Source of the DNA: Oligoflexales bacterium
GTDB taxonomy: Bacteria > Bdellovibrionota_B > Oligoflexia > Oligoflexales > JALZUQ01
Direction: 5' to 3'
Assembly (NCBI GenBank): GCA_023301565.1
Contig: JALZUO010000132.1
Coordinates: 1-33,747, forward strand
Length of the DNA stretch: 33,747 bases
Below the pieces are notes generated by a model, which saw nothing but the letters and a program-made list of their open reading frames with translations, did no database searches and had not been told where the DNA came from. The translations under genes and the position numbers were made by a program. How positions within the stretch are numbered: the first letter of the stretch is position 1; the number at the start of each line of letters is the position of its first letter. Shown piece after piece: positions 25,001 through 31,248 of the stretch.

Positions 25001-25485
25001 TGTTCAAGCTTAATAGCAGAAATGAGCTCATTGAACTTTCGTGCAAACTTACGCTCCCAAGCACCCATAATGTTTTTAACGGTCTGCTGGGTGATGGTCG
25101 ATCCGCCGCGCCGAAACTTTCCACCATTACGCACCCCTTCGGCCACGGCATTGGCGATTGCAAACGGGTCAAAGCCGTAGTGGGAGTAGAATTTTTTATC
25201 TTCCGCCGCTACCGTCGCTGATTTTAGATGTTTGGGTGTTTGGTCAATGGTGACGTAATCAAGATGGGCACTATTAAAAAAGCTCCCCATTTTACGCTTT
25301 CCGTCGTTGCATAAAATGACCGATTCACGGTTAATCTTGGCTAAGATGGTAGATTTTTTTAGGCTAGATTCATCACCAAAGAAAACCAGGCCGGCGATAG
25401 CAACAACACCGATCACTCCCAGGAGGATACATAGAATTAGGCCATAGAGACAAAGTCGAAAAGCAGTCTTGATCATTGAGTTCAT
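22030..25485 (-). CDS. Class A penicillin-binding protein (PBP1A-type) with a large transpeptidase insert
   Basis: This bifunctional peptidoglycan synthase has a cytoplasmic N-terminus, one membrane helix (residues about 11-36), then a GT51 glycosyltransferase: VAAEDKKFYSHYGFD (catalytic E95), GGSTITQQTVKN, KFNELISAIKLE, and YLNQFHVAGNGQGVG...GSVKGPSRYNP. The transpeptidase has SxxK at SPGSVYK (S489, K492), SxN at SEN (546-548) and KTG at YGKTGTT (K952). About 400 residues separate SxN and KTG, against roughly 120-150 in typical enzymes, so some 250-280 residues (about 575-835), mainly helical and charged, are inserted. The protein is 1151 residues, against 800-900 usual. The start at ATG 25485 is weakly supported; ATG 25476 is an alternative. 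Confidence 0.93.
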   Translation of the reverse strand: MNSMIKTAFRLCLYGLILCILLGVIGVVAIAGLVFFGDESSLKKSTILAKINRESVILCNDGKRKMGSFFNSAHLDYVTIDQTPKHLKSATVAAEDKKFYSHYGFDPFAIANAVAEGVRNGGKFRRGGSTITQQTVKNIMGAWERKFARKFNELISAIKLEQMYSKDEILEFYLNQFHVAGNGQGVGIAARYYFNKNVEDLSLVESAFIAGSVKGPSRYNPFIKYTEEDRQKSRARAKERKNYVIGRMLVQGMITQKEHDEAVKKEVPFNQGKFRSRQVTMVDVVRKHLNKEEILETLGLESIEELASAGMAIHTTIDCDLQESAQHKMRKNLSRLETILKGFSKENVDAYKKKRSIEVGEFYYARVKEVQKHKVLEKTKLKMDMGYPQGEISGASLKRYAMRLDLSEGKTWRRQLKNVVSKLKKDDILYVEVIAYDKEKNQATLELRKRPKINGGMMALDRGRVRAVVSGFDTTGYNRAIQAKRSPGSVYKVLTYLGALQLGWNILDRIDNRRRLFNYQGQFYYPRPDHRSPYLDVSMIWAGIYSENLASVNLGAQLLDKMNYAEFRKLLEFMELAPKKGEATKAYSKRLTKSVGASASWQGVKEHFLAEALQELSTDMVFSGNARVFEILEKMWWGAGYAREMRRIALNKDDELKEPEIAFRLDMLKNNFIRFGKQSKQLQKDWELLQRMSAQSGEEISYNSGLKVILDRFRVLGGASRPRLAYFYAPSNESSINMDKYTAHMRKKPGRPLNPMDVKAIWSPSFLSNKVSTSSTLLEGMLTVSDFYKLRSRVQSKTAGVRENPGEKGLRQAFLTKDFRIGLSLKYLTLLSKALGVESKVDPVLSLPLGANVISTAEVAKMYQAFVDGKVYRFYKDGPANQITFIDRIEDREGAVVYRPEEKVTQFTKPEYADQLREILRRIVTHGTGNRARSELFVKSGKSKVRVPAYGKTGTTNDYTTSYFAGFIPYPSKKASPMRHEDSHVIAAYVGYDLNETMKKGRIRVYGGTGALPLWIDFGKDIIEKHDYKKYLSANITKKGEWSMKFPGRTRMVQVDLPRGAVTSSRGVRSDGRDFGLTDMNTEGEVFRNEFALTAGVNAPLQLPLKGREVMRKVGFFSKETRDSIKQYYDYKQRKREERRKISKKQETKAP

Positions 25486-25797
25486 TCTTTCAAAGTTCTT
25501 TCTAGGTAGCTAACTAGTAACTAAATATGCTTCGCCAGCAGTTTATCGCAACGGATAGCTAAGAGCCAAAATGATTTCAAAGGTCTAGCTCATAAAAAGA
25601 CCTGTGCGAGATCTCTGGCTTTTACTATACTCCCCCAAGTTTCAGGGAAAAAGTGTGAAGATTCGGTGAGAAATACATATCCACACAACCCTAAACAGGA
25701 AGAAAAAAAGGGCTAAGGACATACTAAGGCAAGGGCTTTGGACCTTTTCACTTGGTTTTCGAATAAGCCAGTTTTAGCCCCAAACAGGAGAGTCTCC
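25486..25797. other. 312-base intergenic region upstream of transketolase
   Basis: No gene is seen. A -10-like TATACT lies at 25626-25631 without a convincing -35. GGGCTAA (25710-25716) can pair with TTAGCCC (25774-25780), placing a 7-bp stem with a 57-base loop a few bases before the CAGGAGAG ribosome site. The minus side offers no clear promoter for the PBP gene. Confidence 0.4.
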
Positions 25798-27792
25798 ATG
25801 TCAGCAACCCAAAAGCCAGCCGCTCATCAAGACCAAAAATCAGGAAAAAGTGACCAGCACGCCGTAGCTCTTTTAAAAGGCTTGGTGTTGGACGGAGTCG
25901 ATGCAGCTCAGTCCGGGCATCCAGGTGGCGCTATGGGAAGCATGGATCTTGCCTATATTTTATTCAAAGAGTATTTAAAGTTTGATCCAACCAACCCAGA
26001 CTGGGAAGGCCGCGACCGATTCATCCTCTCTGCCGGGCATATGTCCATGCAGCTATACTCTCTTTTGTTTGCCAATGGCTGGCTAAAGCAGGCTGACCTT
26101 CAGAACTTTCGAAAACTACACAGCCGCACTCCAGGGCACCCAGAAAACTATATGACCCCAGGAGTCGAGTGCACGACTGGGCCACTCGGGCAAGGTTGCG
26201 GCATGTCGGTTGGTATGGCTGTAGCTGCAGCTCACCTCGGAGCTGCCGTTAGCAAAGAGCTGTTTTCAAACCGCGTGTTTTGCCTGCTTGGAGATGGTTG
26301 CCTACAAGAAGACATCACCTTGGCGAGCGCTTCGTTAGCTGGTCACTGGAAGCTTGGCAATCTCGTGTGGATCTACGACAAAAACAGTGTGCAAATATCA
26401 GGAACCATTGACCGAACGACCAGCGACGACGAAGTCAAAATATTTGAAGGATTTGGCTGGCACGTACAAACCATCGATGGTCACGACCATGCAGCTATCC
26501 GCAAGGCTTATGAAAACGCGGCTGCAGAAGGCAGAAGGCCTAGTATCATTGTAGCAAACACCACGATGGCAAAAGGCGCGGCTACCCAAGAGGGTTCTCA
26601 CAAAACCCACGGTGCTCCTTTTAAAGAAAATGAATTAATGGCAACCAAAGCAAGCCTTGGCATTCCGGCAGAAAAAAAGTTTCACTGGGATGAAGAAGCA
26701 GCCACTTCTTATAGAAGCATGTTTGCTCAAAAGACCAAAGAGGCAAACACCTGGCAAACACAAAAAAACCAGTGGTTAGAAAAAGAAGATAACCAAAAGC
26801 TATGGTCCACCTATTTCAATAAACTAGATACAAGCTCGCTACCACCTGTCAAATGGGAAACAGCCAAACCCATGGCGACTCGCCAAGCCTTCGGCAAGGT
26901 GTTGGAGTCGTGGATGCAAAAGGTTCCAAACATTGTAGGCGGCAGCGCTGATTTAGAGCCCAGCAACATGACCGAAGGGTTTGCCCAGGCTGTAGGTGAT
27001 TTCAACGGGACCAACCCTCTGGCGAGAAACCTTGTGTTTGGGGTGCGTGAGTTTCCGATGGCAGCTATTTGTAACGGGATGGCTCTGTTTGGTGGAATAA
27101 AACCTTTTTCAGCCACTTTCCTAAGTTTTGCAGACTATTCACGACCGGCTTTGCGTCTTGGTGCGATTCAAAAAATTGGCGTCTTGCATGAGTTCACCCA
27201 TGATTCTTTTTATCTGGGAGAAGATGGCCCAACACACCAACCGGTCGAACATGTTATGAGCCTGCGCCTGATCCCAGACTTTTATGTCATGCGGCCTGCA
27301 GACACTTCTGAGACAGAAGAGATGATGCGCATCGCCCTTAAAATAGATGCGCCAAGCGCACTGTGCCTGACCCGGCAAAAGCTCGGCCACCTCCAGCTTG
27401 GCAAAGAAAAGCTACAAGAATGCGCACGCGGCGGATACATTTTAAAAGAGGGTAAATCTCGGGTGATCTTTGCAAGCGGAAGCGAAGTCCATCTAGCCCT
27501 AAAGGTCGCCGAAGAGCTTGGTGATACGAGCGTGGTCTCTCTGCCTTGCTGGGAACTGTTTTTCGAGCAAGACGAAGCCTATATCAGTAAAGTAATGCAA
27601 GACAATATCCAAGAGCGCGTTAGCATCGAAGCAGGATCAACCCTAGGGTGGGAGAGGTTTGTGGGCCGCAAAGGTCTAAAGATCGGACTAGATCAGTTCG
27701 GCGAGTCTGCACCTGCTAAAGACCTAGAAAAGCTTTACGGATTTACACCTGAAGCTGTGATTGCAAAGATAAAAGGTAGTAACAAAACATAG
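25798..27792 (+). CDS. tkt: Transketolase
   Basis: This thiamine-diphosphate enzyme of the pentose phosphate pathway moves two-carbon units between sugar phosphates. Features: DAAQSGHPGGAMGSMD (substrate/ThDP-site His), the LSAGHMSMQLYSLL segment, TPGHPE, TTGPLGQGCG, the ThDP motif GDGCLQEDITLASASLAGHWKLGNLVWIYDKN, then in the second domain GGSADLEPSNMT, FGVREFPMAAICNGMA and YLGEDGPTHQPVEH. The ThDP motif has CLQED where most enzymes have (D/C)LMEG, a mild divergence. Length is 664 residues. The frame is open upstream to TTG 25738, but ATG 25798 is the start because CAGGAGAG lies 7 bases before it and the extension has no family match. Confidence 0.95.
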   Translation: MSATQKPAAHQDQKSGKSDQHAVALLKGLVLDGVDAAQSGHPGGAMGSMDLAYILFKEYLKFDPTNPDWEGRDRFILSAGHMSMQLYSLLFANGWLKQADLQNFRKLHSRTPGHPENYMTPGVECTTGPLGQGCGMSVGMAVAAAHLGAAVSKELFSNRVFCLLGDGCLQEDITLASASLAGHWKLGNLVWIYDKNSVQISGTIDRTTSDDEVKIFEGFGWHVQTIDGHDHAAIRKAYENAAAEGRRPSIIVANTTMAKGAATQEGSHKTHGAPFKENELMATKASLGIPAEKKFHWDEEAATSYRSMFAQKTKEANTWQTQKNQWLEKEDNQKLWSTYFNKLDTSSLPPVKWETAKPMATRQAFGKVLESWMQKVPNIVGGSADLEPSNMTEGFAQAVGDFNGTNPLARNLVFGVREFPMAAICNGMALFGGIKPFSATFLSFADYSRPALRLGAIQKIGVLHEFTHDSFYLGEDGPTHQPVEHVMSLRLIPDFYVMRPADTSETEEMMRIALKIDAPSALCLTRQKLGHLQLGKEKLQECARGGYILKEGKSRVIFASGSEVHLALKVAEELGDTSVVSLPCWELFFEQDEAYISKVMQDNIQERVSIEAGSTLGWERFVGRKGLKIGLDQFGESAPAKDLEKLYGFTPEAVIAKIKGSNKT

Positions 27793-27899
27793 CCAAGACC
27801 AATTTTCTGTTTAAAATTCAATATTTATGCATTAAAGGGTTTATTCAAATTATTTGATTCTAGACATTTGTCCAAAAACCTATTGCCTAGCAGAGCGTT

Positions 27900-29624
27900 T
27901 TACTGACTACGATCTTGATGCCGCAGCTTCATCATAAGCTTTACCAGGGACAGCCAATTAACGGGTTTAGATACGACTTCGCTAAACCCTGCCCGGTAGG
28001 ACTTTTTTAGTTCTTGATCGAGCACACTCGCAGTCACGGCTATTACTGGCATGTGTTCATCGATAGCACGGATTTGCCGGATAGCGGTCCAGCCGTCCAT
28101 CACAGGCATTTTTATGTCCATCAAAATAAGGTCTGGCTTAGATGCCTTCCAGCACTCAATGCATTCGGCACCATTTTTAGTACTTAAAACATCTGCTCCA
28201 GCAGAGCCAATAACGGATTCAAACAGGCCGCGGATAACCTCTGCATCCTCTGCAACCAAAACCTTTAAGCCTGCTAAAGGCTTTTTAGCTAGAAGCTGCG
28301 CTAAATCCTCTGTGCTATCAGCTATTCGGCTACTTGCTTGCCTGCGTGCCGAGCCTGCTTGGCTTTGACTGTGCGCTCTTAAGTCTTTTTGAATTTTTAG
28401 TAAAAAAGTTGAGCCTACACCAACCTGGCTGTGCTCGAGCACAAGGTCTCCGCCCATCTTACGTGCCATGCTACGCGAAAGCGCCAAACCAAGGCCGCTC
28501 CCTTCCGAAAACTTTGGGCGGTGCGAACCTTTTTCAAAGGCTTCAAATATTTTATCTTGCTCACTTTCAGCGATACCGACACCCGTGTCTTGTACGCGAA
28601 AAGTTACATAGTTTTGATCCGAAGACACCTCTGTACTTATATTGATTTGGCCATCTAACGTAAACTTTATAGAGTTGTAGACGAGGTTGTACAAAATCTG
28701 CTTTAGCATTTTAGAGTCATTAAACAGCTCTAGCTTTTTGATGTTTGATTCAAGCCTTGTGTTCTGCTTGGCTAAAACCTGCGGGAAGGCTGTTTCTAAA
28801 GAGTGCTCTAGCCCATCCATATCGACTTGATCCACCTCTAGCTTGAGCTTATGGTCGGCTTCGTACTTAGAAAAAGAAATGGCCTCACCAATAAGGGCGT
28901 GAAGATGCTCGGTGTGCTCTCTTATATCTGTCATGAGTTTTTCAAAGGGGCTGTTCGTATGCAGGCGTGCACCAATCGGAAGGCCGCTAGCCGCTAGCAT
29001 CTGCCGCCTTACAAGCCTAAACTGATCAATCTGCCCTTGAATAGCCGTAAGCGGTGTGCGCATCTCATGCGACAGATAAGAAAGAAAGTTCACTTTTTTA
29101 CGGTGGTGCATTTCTAGCTCGCGCTGCATAGATAACAAAGATAGTTCAAGGTTCCGGTTTTTTTGCAGGTCTTGCGTGATGTCTTGTACGACTCCAAAGG
29201 AGCCAACAATATTCCCGCTGCGATTTTTAATAGGACAGGCACTGATTTTTACATCAAGCTTTGCCCCTGATTTATGGTTACGTATGTGGTGCCGGTTTGA
29301 AACAACCTCACCGGCCCATATTCTTTTTTTGAAGGCTTCACTATGTTCTTTGGAGTTCTGGCTTACAAAAGGCGTCTTTTTTCCTATGACCTCTTCTTTG
29401 GTCCATCCAAATATTTCTTCGGCCGCGCGGTTCCAGCCACGGACAATCCCGGAGCGGTCGGCTACGATCATCGCAACAGGCGACATATCTATGGCGTCAC
29501 TGATCAATGATTTTAGATCGATTTCTTGACTAAGAGTTCGAATTTCAGGGGTAGAGTCATCGTCGGCATTGGCAGATGCAGCCATAAGACGCGTTAACCA
29601 GCTTAGTCCTTTCAGGTCTTCCAC
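27900..29624 (-). CDS. PAS-containing hybrid sensor histidine kinase
   Basis: This kinase has no membrane helix, so it is a cytoplasmic sensor. Residues 45-152 form a PAS domain (PVAMIVADRSGIVRGWN, GVVQDITQ). A coiled coil (152-178) leads to the HisKA dimer with SYLSHEMRTPL (H186). The two HisKA helices appear separated by a longer loop than usual (about 205-228, LAASGLPIGARLHTNSPF). The ATPase domain has the N-box LVYNSIKFT, G1 DTGVGIAE and G2 GSGLGLALSRSMA. A C-terminal receiver (about 453-570) has AEDAEV, phospho-acceptor D503 in LMDIKMP, TAS and K553. It overlaps nothing but starts (GTG 29624) two bases after the stop of the response regulator gene, so they are cotranscribed. A His-Asp phosphorelay to an Hpt protein is expected. 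Confidence 0.93.
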   Translation of the reverse strand: MEDLKGLSWLTRLMAASANADDDSTPEIRTLSQEIDLKSLISDAIDMSPVAMIVADRSGIVRGWNRAAEEIFGWTKEEVIGKKTPFVSQNSKEHSEAFKKRIWAGEVVSNRHHIRNHKSGAKLDVKISACPIKNRSGNIVGSFGVVQDITQDLQKNRNLELSLLSMQRELEMHHRKKVNFLSYLSHEMRTPLTAIQGQIDQFRLVRRQMLAASGLPIGARLHTNSPFEKLMTDIREHTEHLHALIGEAISFSKYEADHKLKLEVDQVDMDGLEHSLETAFPQVLAKQNTRLESNIKKLELFNDSKMLKQILYNLVYNSIKFTLDGQINISTEVSSDQNYVTFRVQDTGVGIAESEQDKIFEAFEKGSHRPKFSEGSGLGLALSRSMARKMGGDLVLEHSQVGVGSTFLLKIQKDLRAHSQSQAGSARRQASSRIADSTEDLAQLLAKKPLAGLKVLVAEDAEVIRGLFESVIGSAGADVLSTKNGAECIECWKASKPDLILMDIKMPVMDGWTAIRQIRAIDEHMPVIAVTASVLDQELKKSYRAGFSEVVSKPVNWLSLVKLMMKLRHQDRSQ

Positions 29625-29626
29625 CT

Positions 29627-30391
29627 TTAGGAGCCTTTCAGGTCAGCTTGCGTTTGCAAATCACCGATCAAAAGTTGATCTGAGGCAAAGTCCCTGCTGC
29701 GAAGGGCAACCCCTTTGCCGTAAAAAGACTTAACTTCCATCGAACGCGAAGTCTGGGTGACAGCCTTGCGAATTTCAAAAATACGGCGGTAAAGCGCACC
29801 ATCAGAAATACTAGCCTCGCCCCAAAGAACTCTTTTTAGTTCATCCTTGGTAGACATCGTACCGACGGTTTTAAATAAATAAGCTAAAAGTTCTTTTTCT
29901 TTATGGGATAAATGAGCTGTGCCACGTGGCCCCTTGAGCTCAGCCCGAATAAGCGACAACTGCAAATCACCTACATTAAGAACGTTTGTTTCAAGTCGCG
30001 ACTGCAACTCAAAACGCCTTGCATTAACCCGTGCTCTGAGCTCTTCTGGCATTGCAGGCTTAAAAGCAAAATCAGCGGCTCCACCCGTAAGGGCTTTACC
30101 AACGTTTTCTGCATTTTTATCAGCAGAAACCACAATGATTGGTGCTGTAGGGAACATAGATTTTAGTTGCGCTATAAAAAGAATACCATTTTCGCCTTCA
30201 CGAAGATGGATATCCAAAAAGATAGCAAAAGGGCTCATTTCACCGCTAGGTGTTTTTTCTAGCCAAGCGAAAAACTCGCTTACCGAACCAAAGGACAATG
30301 CCTTCATTTCAAAGCAATCCTCGATCAGCTTGCAAAACACCGGATCGTCGTCGATACATATGGAAAAATTTTTAGTACTGATTTGGTTCAC
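29627..30391 (-). CDS. OmpR-type response regulator
   Basis: This DNA-binding response regulator (254 residues) has an N-terminal receiver with ICIDDDPVF (D14, D15), phospho-acceptor D60 in IFLDIHL, S89 in VVSADK (usually Ser/Thr) and K111 in FKPAMP. A C-terminal winged helix follows, about residues 135-235: LSHKEKELLAYLF, VLWGEASISDGALYRRIFEIRK (recognition helix region), and SFYGKGVAL. This is the transcription-regulator C-terminal fold. GTG 30391 is the start, with AAGGTGG upstream. It is the first gene of a two-gene operon with the hybrid kinase, and the final target of the phosphorelay is probably this protein. Target genes are unknown. Confidence 0.92.
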   Translation of the reverse strand: MNQISTKNFSICIDDDPVFCKLIEDCFEMKALSFGSVSEFFAWLEKTPSGEMSPFAIFLDIHLREGENGILFIAQLKSMFPTAPIIVVSADKNAENVGKALTGGAADFAFKPAMPEELRARVNARRFELQSRLETNVLNVGDLQLSLIRAELKGPRGTAHLSHKEKELLAYLFKTVGTMSTKDELKRVLWGEASISDGALYRRIFEIRKAVTQTSRSMEVKSFYGKGVALRSRDFASDQLLIGDLQTQADLKGS

Positions 30392-30619
30392 GAAACAACC
30401 ACCTTAACTTCATATGTTTCTATCTTGGATATTCACATATCGCCACCCTTTACCCTGCAAACTTTAGGCCGTCGATAAAAGGCAAAAAGCCAGTTATCTC
30501 CACAATTTAAAATATCAAGTTTGTGGTTAAAAACCAGAACAGCTCAAAACCGTACAAATATTAGACGAAACCCACTTAAAAAAACTGTTTTATCTGTAAT
30601 AGTTAAGCTGGAGCCAAAA

Positions 30620-31009
30620 CTATATACCTAACTCGGACTCTTTAATGAGCTCACCGACCTGCTGACAAAGCTCAAGAAAAACCGGCGAATTAAACACTTG
30701 CTCGGCTTCGCTATCTACCTGTGACTGAATCAAAGCAAAGACCTCAAAAAGCCTAGATGTTCCTACGCTGCCACTGGACCCTTTGAACCTATGAGCAAGC
30801 TCTCGAAGGCTTTTTATATCCTTTTGAGCCAACGATGCCTGCCAGGCGAATTCATCCCTAGCCCATGCCTTTTTAAACACAAGCCAAACCTCCATGAGAT
30901 AACGGGTCTTCCCCAAAGCTGCGCCCAACTGTTCGAGTTCTCTTCGCCGGCCCTCGTCCCATAGCGGCAAGGCCTCGGCTGCTTTTTGCTTGGCTTTAAA
31001 GTCTGACAT
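30620..31009 (-). CDS. Hpt-domain phosphotransfer protein
   Basis: This histidine phosphotransfer protein relays phosphate between the receiver of a hybrid kinase and a response regulator. The signature SLRELAHRFKGSSGSVGTSRL contains phospho-His H73 within H-x-x-K-G-S. The 129 residues are almost all helical with no other domain, as in stand-alone Hpt proteins. The frame could begin at TTG 31027, but ATG 31009 follows AAGGGG and GAAAGAA and is preferred. It lies 228 bases upstream of the response-regulator/hybrid-kinase pair on the same strand, so the three probably make one four-step relay. No membrane segment. Confidence 0.85.
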   Translation of the reverse strand: MSDFKAKQKAAEALPLWDEGRRRELEQLGAALGKTRYLMEVWLVFKKAWARDEFAWQASLAQKDIKSLRELAHRFKGSSGSVGTSRLFEVFALIQSQVDSEAEQVFNSPVFLELCQQVGELIKESELGI

Positions 31010-31087
31010 TTCTTTCTGCCCCTTCAACCCGCTATTTAGTAGCGTTGAGGCATAAGCCTACTACTTTTCATTGCTCCCTGCTTTAGA

Positions 31088-31144
31088 ACGGTTTTATTTG
31101 GGCGAAGCGCAGTACACGTTGCTTATTTTGTGCGCTAAAACCGT
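31088..31144. promoter_or_regulatory. Bulged long inverted repeat in a divergent intergenic region
   Basis: ACGGTTTT (31088-31095) pairs with AAAACCGT (31137-31144), and AGCGCA (31106-31111) with TGCGCT (31131-31136). A 10-base bulge (31096-31105) sits in the left arm and the loop is 19 bases. No T-tract follows. The 14 base pairs lie between hpt and the FadN-like gene. It could be an operator cluster or an RNA leader. Confidence 0.5.
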
Positions 31145-31248
31145 CCCTACTTTGCCCTTTAAACGCTTAATCTGCGCACGAGCTAACCTAAATCTGTGAA
31201 TTTACGTTAGAATTGGGCGGCGCAAACTTCACATAAGGAACGATATCC

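Noticed and set aside
25738-25797. 20-residue N-terminal extension of transketolase
   Set aside because: A strong CAGGAGAG site places the start at ATG 25798, and the extension is not seen in the family.
27793-27899. Terminator between the convergent transketolase and kinase genes
   Set aside because: The stretch is AT-rich, but I found no stem with a following T-run.
29919-30407. 162-codon plus-strand ORF opposite the response regulator
   Set aside because: The minus-strand frame carries a full receiver and DNA-binding domain; this frame has no recognisable features.
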